Of a stretch of DNA of 64,000 bases, positions 34,857-42,383 are shown one piece after another (within the stretch, counting starts at the first letter, position 1; each line of letters begins with the position of its first letter). Source of the DNA: Paraburkholderia domus (GTDB taxonomy: Bacteria; Pseudomonadota; Gammaproteobacteria; Burkholderiales; Burkholderiaceae); NCBI RefSeq assembly GCF_905220705.1, contig NZ_CAJNAT010000022.1, forward strand, positions 62,001 to 126,000, given 5' to 3'. The notes under the pieces were generated by a model. That model worked only from the letters and a program-made list of their open reading frames with translations, ran no database searches and was not told the origin of the DNA. The translations under genes were made by a program, and so were the position numbers.

Positions 34857-35801
34857 ATGACTGCATCAAATCAAGTGCTGGTCGTGGCTGAGCACGACCA
34901 CGTTTCGATCAGGACGGCCACGCTGAACACGGTCGCGGCCGCGTTGCAATGCGGCGGCGAGGTTCACGTGCTGGTGGCCGGACATCAGGCCGCGGGTGCG
35001 GCAAAAGCCGCCTCGGCGATCAATGGCGTAACGCGAGTACTGCACGCGGACGCGCCGCATCTCGCCAATGGTCTTGCTGAAAACGTCGCGGCTCAGGTCG
35101 TCGCGCTCGCCGCGGGTTACGGACACGTTCTGTTCCCGGCGACAAGCGCGGGCAAGAACGTGGCGCCGCGCGTCGCCGCGCTGCTCGACGTGGCACAGGT
35201 CTCCGACATTATTCGGGTGGTGAGTCCGGACACATTCCAGCGTCCGATCTACGCGGGCAATGCGCTCGTCACAGTGCAAAGCAGCGACCCGGTGAAGGTG
35301 CTCACCGTGCGCGTGACCGGATTCGATGCGGTAGCGGCCGAAGGCGGCGCCGCGCAGATTGAAACGGTCGATGCGGTAGCGGACAGTGGTTTGTCTACCT
35401 TCGTCGAGCGCCTGGTCGCAAAGAACGACCGGCCGGATCTGGGCGACGCGCAGATTGTCGTGAGCGGCGGCCGTGCGCTGGGCAGCAGCGAGAAGTTTGC
35501 CGAGGTCCTCACACCGCTCGCCGACAAACTCGGCGCCGCACTCGGCGCGAGCCGGGCGGCCGTCGACGCGGGCTTTGCGCCCAACGACTGGCAGGTGGGC
35601 CAGACGGGCAAGATCGTTGCACCGCAACTGTATGTGGCGTGCGGCATCTCGGGCGCCATTCAGCATCTGGCCGGGATGAAGGACTCGAAGGTGATCGTCG
35701 CGATCAACAAGGACCCTGAGGCGCCGATCTTCAGCATCGCGGATTACGGCCTGGAAGCCGATCTGTTCGACGCGGTGCCGCAGATGGTGAGCGCGATCTG
35801 A
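34857..35801 (+). CDS. etfA: Electron transfer flavoprotein alpha subunit
   Basis: The 314-residue subunit has the EtfA C-terminal FAD-binding domain, with 'VSGGRALGSSEKFAEVL' (about residue 202), 'DWQVGQTGKIVAPQLYVACG' (about 242-261) and 'SGAIQHLAGMKDSKVIVAIN', ending in 'DLFDAVPQMVSAI'. The N-terminal domain contacts EtfB. FAD bound here shuttles single electrons between acyl-CoA dehydrogenases and the quinone-linked acceptor. It starts ten bases after etfB and is followed by a strong terminator, closing the left operon. In this window an ETF-quinone oxidoreductase is encoded at 54335-56014. Confidence 0.96.
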   Translation: MTASNQVLVVAEHDHVSIRTATLNTVAAALQCGGEVHVLVAGHQAAGAAKAASAINGVTRVLHADAPHLANGLAENVAAQVVALAAGYGHVLFPATSAGKNVAPRVAALLDVAQVSDIIRVVSPDTFQRPIYAGNALVTVQSSDPVKVLTVRVTGFDAVAAEGGAAQIETVDAVADSGLSTFVERLVAKNDRPDLGDAQIVVSGGRALGSSEKFAEVLTPLADKLGAALGASRAAVDAGFAPNDWQVGQTGKIVAPQLYVACGISGAIQHLAGMKDSKVIVAINKDPEAPIFSIADYGLEADLFDAVPQMVSAI

Positions 35802-35826
35802 GGCGTTTTAGCGGGGCATAGGCGAG

Positions 35827-35863
35827 AAAGGGGCATCGTTGCGTCGTGCAGCGATGCCCCTTT
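35827..35863 (+). terminator. Rho-independent-type terminator after etfBA
   Basis: AAAGGGGCATCG and CGATGCCCCTTT form a perfect 12-bp stem around a 13-base loop, 26 bases after the etfA stop. The 3' arm runs into TTTGTATTGTT. It ends the left catabolic operon. Confidence 0.85.
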
Positions 35864-36040
35864 GTATTGTTACGACACCAGCGAATACCCGTGAGCCCCG
35901 TCATCGAGAAGTTCGCGTCGAACTTCGCTACGTCAGAGCAGATAGTTCAGGTATGGATTGGCGCCGCAAGACGTTGGCCAACGGATGAAGCGAGTGAGCA
36001 GGCGACGCGAAGCTCATGCACTCAACGTTCAAAATGAAAA

Positions 36041-36070
36041 CGCTGGCATGCGTTTCGACGCATGCCAGCG
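36041..36070 (-). terminator. Rho-independent terminator of the right operon (minus strand)
   Basis: CGCTGGCATGCGT and ACGCATGCCAGCG form a perfect 13-bp stem around TTCG. Read on the minus strand the stem is followed by TTTTCATTTTG. It lies 38 bases after the stop of the minus-strand SDR. With the previous terminator it insulates the two convergent operons; the rest of the 306-base gap shows no gene. Confidence 0.88.
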
Positions 36071-36107
36071 AAGACAAAGTCCCAGCCGATAGCCAGGACC
36101 TTTCACA

Positions 36108-36932
36108 TTACTGCAGATTGCCCGCGACCGCGATGGTCTGGCCGGTGATGTAGTTCGACTCGGGCGAGCAGAACAGGTAGACGCCGCCAGCGGCTTCTTC
36201 CGGGGTGCCGCCGCGACCAAGCGGATTGCGCTGCGCGTGCATCTTGAGTGCCTCGGGATTGACACCCACCCGGATATCGCGTCCTTCGATCTGCACGGTC
36301 GCGCCTGCATGTGCATCGGCCATCGTCATGCGCGTGTGGATCAGACCGAATGCCACGCAATTCACGTTGACGTTGAAGCGCCCCCATTCGCGGGAGAGCG
36401 CGCGGGTCATGCCGATTACACCAGCCTTGGCCGACGAGTAATTCATCTGCCCGGCATTACCGTTGAGCGCGGACGTCGACGAGATGTTGACGATCTTGCG
36501 GTACACGTCGCGACCGGCTTCCTTGTCGGCGGCATGCAACGCCTTGATGTGCGGGTAAGCCGCACGCAGGATACGGAACGGCGCCGTCATGTGGCAGTCG
36601 ATGATCGCGTACCACTGCTCGTCGCTCATCTTCTGGACCACGTCGTCCCACGTATAGCCGGCATTGTTGACGATGATGTCGATGCTCTTGAAGGTGCTCA
36701 TCGCCGTGTTGATGAAGCGCTCGGCGAAATCCGGCGCGCTTACGTTGCCCGGGCAGGCCACCGCTTCCACGCCCATCTTCTTCAGTACTTCGACCGTTTC
36801 GTGCGCCGGATCGGCGTCGAGGTCGTTGATGACGAGGCGTGCGCCTTCACTCGCCAGTTTCTCGGCGATCGCGCGGCCGATGCCGCGGCCCGAGCCGGTG
36901 ACGAGTGCCACCTTACCGTCTAGCTTTCCCAT
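36108..36932 (-). CDS. SDR family 3-hydroxyacyl-CoA/3-oxoacyl dehydrogenase
   Basis: The 274-residue FabG-like SDR has 'VTGSGRGIGRAIAEKLASEG' at about 10-29, 'IVNNAGYTWDDVVQKM' near 88, a Ser in 'VNISSTSALNG' near 149 and the catalytic 'YSSAKAG' near 163. Proteins of this kind in beta-oxidation clusters oxidise 3-hydroxyacyl-CoA. A 25-residue insertion after the active site ('VQIEGRDIRVGVNPEAL') is seen, as in longer actinobacterial-type homologues. It is the last gene of the right operon, 26 bases after a MaoC gene, and mirrors the SDR of the left operon in position. Confidence 0.9.
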   Translation of the reverse strand: MGKLDGKVALVTGSGRGIGRAIAEKLASEGARLVINDLDADPAHETVEVLKKMGVEAVACPGNVSAPDFAERFINTAMSTFKSIDIIVNNAGYTWDDVVQKMSDEQWYAIIDCHMTAPFRILRAAYPHIKALHAADKEAGRDVYRKIVNISSTSALNGNAGQMNYSSAKAGVIGMTRALSREWGRFNVNVNCVAFGLIHTRMTMADAHAGATVQIEGRDIRVGVNPEALKMHAQRNPLGRGGTPEEAAGGVYLFCSPESNYITGQTIAVAGNLQ

Positions 36933-36958
36933 GTTTTTGTCTCCTTGATTGATGCAAA

Positions 36959-37372
36959 TTACAGGGCGATCACCGCGTCGCCGAGGACACGCGGTTCGCC
37001 GTATTGATTGGCCGTCTGGATCTCTACCTTCACGCGGCGCTCGCCATCAGCCTCGAATTTTTCGACTACGCGGCCACTGCACGTGATCCGGTGTCCAAGA
37101 TGCGTGATACCGACAAAGCGCACGCCAAATTGCCGCAGTTGGCGCTGCTCCACCCAGCAGTTCAGCAAACGCCCCAGGTACGCCATCGACAGCATGCCGT
37201 GCGCGAACACGTCAGGCATGCCGGTGCGGCGCGCGAAGTCGAGGTCGATGTGGACCGCGTTGTGATCGCCCGAAGCGCCGGCAAACAGCGCCAGCGTCGT
37301 GCGGTCGATGGGCGCAAGCGTCAGCGGCGGCAGCGTGTCACCTACCTTGACGTCGTCGAACAATGTGCTCAT
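36959..37372 (-). CDS. MaoC-type (R)-enoyl-CoA hydratase
   Basis: The 137-residue single hot-dog-fold protein contains the hydratase-2 catalytic signature Asp-x4-His in 'FAGASGDHNAVHIDLDFA' (about residues 30-47) followed by 'DVFAHGMLSMAYLGRLL'. It should hydrate trans-2-enoyl-CoA to 3-hydroxyacyl-CoA. The preceding gene (37385-37834) encodes a MaoC-like protein that lacks this signature, only 12 bases away. Such catalytic/non-catalytic pairs form heteromeric hydratases in steroid side-chain degradation (ChsH1/ChsH2 type). That assembly is inferred here from gene order and motifs. Confidence 0.9.
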   Translation of the reverse strand: MSTLFDDVKVGDTLPPLTLAPIDRTTLALFAGASGDHNAVHIDLDFARRTGMPDVFAHGMLSMAYLGRLLNCWVEQRQLRQFGVRFVGITHLGHRITCSGRVVEKFEADGERRVKVEIQTANQYGEPRVLGDAVIAL

Positions 37373-37384
37373 TCGTGTCTCTCC

Positions 37385-37834
37385 TCAACCGTTGCGGTGT
37401 ACCAGCACGCTGCGCATATCGGCCACATGCTCGCCATTCTGGTTGGTCACGCGTGTCTCACGCACCACGAAATCGAGTGCGCCACCTTTCTTGTCGTAGA
37501 TGTCGGCGATCCGGCATTCGAACAGCAGAACGTCGCCGGCGTAGGCCATCCGGTGATAGGTGAACGACTGTTCGCCGTGCAGGATGCGCGCGACCTGAAT
37601 GCCGATCTCGTCGCGCCAGCTTTTGTCCGGCTGCTCCAGTTCCAGTGAGAACAGGAAGGTAGGCGGCAAGGGCAGACCGGGGTGGCCGGCGTCGCGGGCG
37701 GCCGATTCGTCGAAGTAGACGGGGTTGGTTTCGCCGGTCGCCTTGGCGAAAAAGCGCAAGCGGCCCGCTTCGGCTACGGTGCGAAAACTCGGGATCACCT
37801 TGCCAATGTGCTTTTTATCAATCATGTCGAACAC
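37385..37834 (-). CDS. MaoC-like N-terminal-type dehydratase domain protein, probably non-catalytic
   Basis: The 149-residue product resembles the FAS1-like/MaoC N-terminal dehydratase domain: 'RFFAKATGETNPVYFDESAA' at about 25-44, then 'GLPLPPTFLFSLELEQPD' and 'HGEQSFTYHRMAYAGDVL'. The region equivalent to the catalytic Asp-x4-His helix reads GETNPVYFD, so the His is absent. It lies between the thiolase (18 bases) and the catalytic MaoC gene (12 bases). Its likely job is to pair with the latter, shaping a pocket for a bulky acyl-CoA. An independent thioesterase or hydratase role is less likely. Confidence 0.87.
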   Translation of the reverse strand: MFDMIDKKHIGKVIPSFRTVAEAGRLRFFAKATGETNPVYFDESAARDAGHPGLPLPPTFLFSLELEQPDKSWRDEIGIQVARILHGEQSFTYHRMAYAGDVLLFECRIADIYDKKGGALDFVVRETRVTNQNGEHVADMRSVLVHRNG

Positions 37835-37852
37835 TCCGTCAAAAGCGGCGCA

Positions 37853-39037
37853 TCACGCTGCTTTGTAGATGGTCGTGACGCACGCACCACCGAGACCCAG
37901 GTTGTGCGCCAGCGCGACCTTCGCGCCTTCGACCTGGCGTTGATCAGCCGTGCCACGCAGTTGATGTGTCAGTTCGTAGCATTGCGCGAGGCCGGTTGCG
38001 CCCAGCGGATGCCCCTTCGACAGCAGGCCGCCCGACGGGTTGACCACCCACTTGCCACCATAGGTGTTGTCGCCATCGTTGACGAGTTTTTCCGCTTCAC
38101 CTTCGCCGCACAGACCAAGACCTTCATAGGTCAACAGTTCGTTTTGCGCAAAGCAGTCGTGCAGTTCGATCACGTCGATATCTTCCGGGCCGACACCGGC
38201 CTGCTCGTACGCGAGCTTCGCACCCGAGCGTGTCATGTCGAAACCGACCACGCGGATCATGTCGCGTGTGTCGTACGTGCTCGGCAGGTCGGTGGTCAGG
38301 GACTGGCCGGCAATCAGCACATTGGTGCGCAGCCCACGTTTGCGGGCGAATTCCTCCGACATCACGATTGCGGCCGCTGCGCCGCAAGTCGGCGGGCAGG
38401 CCATCAGTCGCGTGAGCACGCCTTCCCAGATCATCGGCGAGGCCAGCACTTCTTCCGGCGTCACGACGGTGCGGAACACCGCCAGCGGATTACGCGCTGC
38501 GTGCTGGCTCGCTTTCGCGCGAATCTTCGCGAACGTTTCGAGCTTGGTGCCGTACTTTTCCATGTGGGCGCGGCCGGCGCCGCTGAATTGGCGAATCGCG
38601 CCCGGCAGATCGGTGCGGTCGACCAGTTCATTGACGAGATTCAGCGCACGTTCGAGCGCCGGCGCACGATCGCTCCACTTCGACGACAGCGCGCCGGGTT
38701 GCATGAATTCGAAACCTACTGCGAGCGCGCAGTCGACCGCGCCGCTTTGCACAGCCTGGCGCGCGAGGAACAACGCTGACGATCCCGTCGCGCAGTTGTT
38801 GTTCACGTTGATGACCGGAATGCCCGTCATACCCACGTGATACAGCGCTTTCTGACCGCAGGTCGAATCTCCGTACACATAGCCTGCGTAGGCCTGTTGC
38901 ACGTCCGCGTAATCGATCCCGGCATCGGCCAGTGCCTCACGCACAGCGCCCGCACCCATCACGTCATAGGGATCGCTGCTGCCTGGCTTCTTGAACGGAA
39001 TCATGCCGACGCCGGCTACGAAGACATTACGGGTCAT
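37853..39037 (-). CDS. SCP2-type thiolase, copy 2
   Basis: The 394-residue paralogue of the thiolase at 24197-25384 has near-identical catalytic segments: Cys82 in 'VNNNCATGSSALFLA', 'ELHDCFAQNELLTYEGLG', the His in 'GGLLSKGHPLGATGLAQC' and 'LGLGGACVTTIY'. The long shared stretch around 'ELTHQLRGTADQRQVEGAK' points to a common duplication. It should cleave 3-oxoacyl-CoA to a shortened acyl-CoA. It lies 30 bases after the acyl-CoA dehydrogenase gene, in the same relative order as on the left arm. Two copies may work on successive rounds or on different chain lengths. Confidence 0.94.
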   Translation of the reverse strand: MTRNVFVAGVGMIPFKKPGSSDPYDVMGAGAVREALADAGIDYADVQQAYAGYVYGDSTCGQKALYHVGMTGIPVINVNNNCATGSSALFLARQAVQSGAVDCALAVGFEFMQPGALSSKWSDRAPALERALNLVNELVDRTDLPGAIRQFSGAGRAHMEKYGTKLETFAKIRAKASQHAARNPLAVFRTVVTPEEVLASPMIWEGVLTRLMACPPTCGAAAAIVMSEEFARKRGLRTNVLIAGQSLTTDLPSTYDTRDMIRVVGFDMTRSGAKLAYEQAGVGPEDIDVIELHDCFAQNELLTYEGLGLCGEGEAEKLVNDGDNTYGGKWVVNPSGGLLSKGHPLGATGLAQCYELTHQLRGTADQRQVEGAKVALAHNLGLGGACVTTIYKAA

Positions 39038-39067
39038 ATCATTGCTCCTTGGTATGGGATGTTCGGA

Positions 39068-40207
39068 TTACAGCTTGCGGGAGATGAGGTCGCGCATGAC
39101 CTCGCTCGTGCCGCCATAGATACGGTTGACGCGTGCATCGGCGAAGGCTCGTGCCACTGGGTACTCCAGCATGTAGCCGTAGCCGCCATGCAGTTGCACC
39201 ATGTCGTCGAGCGCCTTGCCGAGCGATTCGGTGGCGAACAGCTTGGCGATCGCGGCTTCTTCCAGCGTGAGACGGCGGCGCACGTGCTCGGCGAGGTAGT
39301 GATCGACCAGCACACGTACGGCGGTCGCCAGCGCCTTGATGTCGGCCAGTTTGAACTTCGTGTTCTGAAAGTCCCACACGGTCTGATTGAAAGCCTTGCG
39401 GTCCTTCACGTAGTTGATCGTGTGCTCGAGACAGGCTTCGAGTTTTGCGGCAGCGCCGATTGCAATCGAGAGCCGCTCCTGCGGCAGTTCGCCCATCAGA
39501 TACGCGAAACCCTTACCCTCTTCACCAAGACGGTTGCTGACCGGAACGCGCACGTTGTCGAAGAACAGCTCGGCCGTGTCCTGCGAATGCATGCCGACCT
39601 TGTCGAGCTTGCGGCCACGTCGGAATCCCTCGCGGGTCGCTTCCACGACGATCAGGCTGACGCCTTTGGAGCCCGCGCTGGGATCGGTTTTGCAGACCAG
39701 GATGATCAGGTCGGCGTTCAATCCATTGCTGATGAAGGTCTTGCTGCCGTTGATCACGTACTCGTCGCCGTCTCGCACGGCGGTGGTCCGTATCGCCTTC
39801 AGATCGCTGCCAGTGCCGGGCTCGGTCATGCCGATGGCGAGAATGGACTCACCGGTACACGTCTTCGGCAGCCATTTCTGCTTCTGCTCTTCGTTGCCGA
39901 TGCGAGCAATGTACGGTGCGATGATGTCCGAGTGCACGCCAAAGCCGAGACCGCTCAAGCCGGCGCGATTCGTTTCCTCGTTGAGGATCGCTGCGTGGCC
40001 GAAGTCGCCGCCGCCACCGCCGTATTCCGTCGGCAGCGTGAGGCACAACAAACCTTCGCGCCCGGCCGTTAGCCACGTTTCGCGGTCGACACGGCCGGCC
40101 TTGTCCCACTCGGCCTGTTTAGGAGCGCACTCCCGCTCGAGGAAGCGACGCACCGTGGTGCGTAGCATTTCATGATCGTCACGAAAGACGGTACGGGTAA
40201 TTTGCAT
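39068..40207 (-). CDS. Acyl-CoA dehydrogenase, long-chain/isovaleryl-like, copy 2
   Basis: This 379-residue FAD dehydrogenase is a paralogue of the one at 23032-24171, equal in length and alike throughout ('RDDHEMLRTTVRRFLEREC', 'GMTEPGTGSDLKAIRTTAVR', 'YVINGSKTFISNGLNADL'). The catalytic-position Glu is in 'GELPQERLSIAIG', and the end reads 'YGGTSEVMRDLISRKL'. It oxidises an acyl-CoA to the 2-enoyl-CoA with ETF as acceptor. It lies 45 bases after the feruloyl-CoA-synthetase-like gene and 30 bases before the thiolase. Differences around the acyl pocket (for example SGLGFGVHSD versus SGFSYSVHCD in copy 1) may reflect different substrates. Confidence 0.95.
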   Translation of the reverse strand: MQITRTVFRDDHEMLRTTVRRFLERECAPKQAEWDKAGRVDRETWLTAGREGLLCLTLPTEYGGGGGDFGHAAILNEETNRAGLSGLGFGVHSDIIAPYIARIGNEEQKQKWLPKTCTGESILAIGMTEPGTGSDLKAIRTTAVRDGDEYVINGSKTFISNGLNADLIILVCKTDPSAGSKGVSLIVVEATREGFRRGRKLDKVGMHSQDTAELFFDNVRVPVSNRLGEEGKGFAYLMGELPQERLSIAIGAAAKLEACLEHTINYVKDRKAFNQTVWDFQNTKFKLADIKALATAVRVLVDHYLAEHVRRRLTLEEAAIAKLFATESLGKALDDMVQLHGGYGYMLEYPVARAFADARVNRIYGGTSEVMRDLISRKL

Positions 40208-40252
40208 GACTAAATTCCTTTGTGTGATTCTGGCGTTAGTCCATAGGTGAGG

Positions 40253-42142
40253 TTAGCGCGCGCGGGCGATGTGCGCGGCGGCCTCGGGGCGGTAGAGCTC
40301 GTCGATCAGATGCGCGCGGCGCGCGCGGGTCACCGCCTGGTTCACGTAACCTTTTTCAGCGATTTCATTGGCGTCGATCGAAGGGGGCTCGGCCATCAGC
40401 ATCACGCGTTCGACGACCCGGCTGGCGCCGCCCCCTTTCTGCGAGGCGAGACGATCGCGCAGGGCGGCGATCACGAGCGGATGCTGGACCAGCGCTGCTG
40501 CATCCAGTTCGGCCAGTTCGGGGAAAAGGCGCCGGCATGCCGCCACATTCGGCCACGCGAGCGCGGCGAGAAAATCGTGATCGTGGCCGCAGATCACCGC
40601 GTCGGAAATGAGCGGCGCGCACAAGTCGAGCAAGCCGAGTCGAACGGCGCCCGTCCGTACCCACGTCCCGTTAGTGAGTTTGAAGTCCTCGACCACGCGG
40701 CCGGCGAACAGCAATCCCTGACCTGGATCGGCGGGGTCGGCGAGGCGCACGGCGTCCCCCAGTCGGAAGAAGCCCTCGTCGTCGAAAGCGGCGGCGGTGA
40801 GGGCAGCGTTGCCGATGTAGCCCGCGAAGACATTGGCGCCGCGCATGCGTATTTCGTAGCGCCCGTCATTGCCTTCGAGCGGCAGCAGTTTCACTTCCGA
40901 GCCCGGCACCGGACCGCCAATGTTGCCAAGATCGCTGGATGGCCAGCCGCAGTAGGTACCCATTCCGCTCGTCTCGGTGCAGGCGAGGCCCGTGGAGAAT
41001 ACGATGCGTTTGCCGACGGTCTTGACGGCGGCTCGCTGGATGCGGTGCCAGACGTCCGTCGGCAAGCTCGCCCCGCCATAGCCGAAGTACTGCACGTCGG
41101 CGAACAGGCTGCCGGCAAGCACAGGGTCGCGCTCGAGTTCGCCCGCCAGCACGGCCCACGCGGAAGGTACGCTGGTGAAGATGGTCGGCGAGACTTCACG
41201 CAGATTGCGCACGGTCCGCTCGATCAACCCGGGCAGCGGGCGGCCGTCGTCAATATGGTGGGTTGCGCCGAACTGTATCGAGCGCCCGAGGTTCAGGACG
41301 CCGCCCAGGCCGTGATGCCATGGCAGCCAGTCGAGAAATACGGGCTGGGATTCCCGAAGCCAGCCAAGGTTGTCAGCGTAGTAGGCCGCGACAGCTTTGA
41401 AATTGCGGTAGGCGAGCGGCACGCCTTTCGGGGATCCGGTCGAACCTGACGTGAAGAGCACGCGAACGGTGTCGTTCTCGCGAATCGCCGCATGTGCCGC
41501 GGCGACCCTCTCGACTCGCGCCGGGGTCATGTCGGTGGCGAGCAGGCCGGCCCATGCGCGATGCACGTTGGCTCCGTTGCGCACAGCGATGACCGGTGTC
41601 TCCGCGAGCCCGAAAGCGGCGAGGGCAGCGAGGGCGCGTTCGAGTTGCGTTGCATCCTGCACGAACACGGCCGCGGGCGGGACCAGTTCGAGCACGCCTT
41701 TCAGACGGGCAAAGTCCTTGCTGAGCGTCGAATAGGCGGGCGATACCGGCGCAGTGGGAATGCCGACATACTCGGCCGCAAGCAGTAGCACGGCCTGCTC
41801 GATCGAGTTGCCCGACAGCAGGATTAGTGGCCGCCCTTGGCCCAATCCCATTTCCAGCAGCGCGGCCGCGACGGTCTGCAACTGCGACCACAGCTCGCGC
41901 CAGCTGATCGAACGCCATGCGCCGTTTTCATCCCGTTCGCGGAATGCCGGACTATCGCCGCGATGTGCTGCCCAGGCGGGAATGAAGTCAGCGAAGCTGT
42001 TCTCGGTGATCGTGGGTGGCGAGCTGGCCGAGCTAAGAATCAGCGTGCCGTTGGCGCGGCGTTCGACCAGCGGGCGCCGCTCCGGAAAGCGTACGGGACG
42101 GTAGGGGGCTACCGTGTATTCATCAGCCGCGAGCGTAGTCAT
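40253..42142 (-). CDS. Feruloyl-CoA synthetase-like AMP-forming CoA ligase
   Basis: The 629-residue ligase is longer than ordinary acyl-CoA synthetases and matches the feruloyl-CoA synthetase branch. It has an N-terminal extension 'VAPYRPVRFPERRPLVERRA', the P-loop 'VLFTSGSTGSPKGVPLAYRN' (about 240), and a characteristic 'GRVVEDFKLTNGTWVRTGAV' in the C-terminal half (about 480). It activates an aryl-propenoate or other carboxylic acid as CoA thioester. The ATG at 42142 (AGGAGA nine bases upstream) is preferred to 42190. It is the first gene of the right operon and lies next to LAL regulator 2. An aromatic substrate is suggested but not proven, as this branch is also found in other catabolic clusters. 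Confidence 0.88.
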   Translation of the reverse strand: MTTLAADEYTVAPYRPVRFPERRPLVERRANGTLILSSASSPPTITENSFADFIPAWAAHRGDSPAFRERDENGAWRSISWRELWSQLQTVAAALLEMGLGQGRPLILLSGNSIEQAVLLLAAEYVGIPTAPVSPAYSTLSKDFARLKGVLELVPPAAVFVQDATQLERALAALAAFGLAETPVIAVRNGANVHRAWAGLLATDMTPARVERVAAAHAAIRENDTVRVLFTSGSTGSPKGVPLAYRNFKAVAAYYADNLGWLRESQPVFLDWLPWHHGLGGVLNLGRSIQFGATHHIDDGRPLPGLIERTVRNLREVSPTIFTSVPSAWAVLAGELERDPVLAGSLFADVQYFGYGGASLPTDVWHRIQRAAVKTVGKRIVFSTGLACTETSGMGTYCGWPSSDLGNIGGPVPGSEVKLLPLEGNDGRYEIRMRGANVFAGYIGNAALTAAAFDDEGFFRLGDAVRLADPADPGQGLLFAGRVVEDFKLTNGTWVRTGAVRLGLLDLCAPLISDAVICGHDHDFLAALAWPNVAACRRLFPELAELDAAALVQHPLVIAALRDRLASQKGGGASRVVERVMLMAEPPSIDANEIAEKGYVNQAVTRARRAHLIDELYRPEAAAHIARAR

Positions 42143-42273
42143 TACGCCTGTCTCCTGAGCTTCAGTGCGCACCATGGTGCGCACCGGCATTGGGTTTTAT
42201 GGGGTGCGCCTGCCGCGAATGGGCTGCGACAACTTCTTGAGTTGTAGGATAGTGTGTCCCGGCCGCAACGGAA

Positions 42274-42290
42274 CCACCCAAGGTGGGTGG
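42274..42290. promoter_or_regulatory. Inverted repeat upstream of right catabolic operon
   Basis: CCACCCA-AGG-TGGGTGG is a seven-bp perfect inverted repeat lying 132 bases upstream of the right operon start. It may be an activator site or the terminator-like end of LAL regulator 2, whose stop is 94 bases away. A related GGGTGG-GGAA-CCACCC occurs at 53817-53832. Confidence 0.4.
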
Positions 42291-42383
42291 CGCGGGGGCT
42301 CTGGTTTGCGGCCTGCGGGCGGGGTCGATTGGATGCATGGGCTGAATGCATGCGGTGGATGCATCAGCGCGCCTGCTGGCGCG

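Noticed and set aside
38837..40072. 411-residue plus-strand frame opposite thiolase and acyl-CoA dehydrogenase 2
   Set aside because: Antisense shadow of two conserved enzyme genes; composition is not protein-like.
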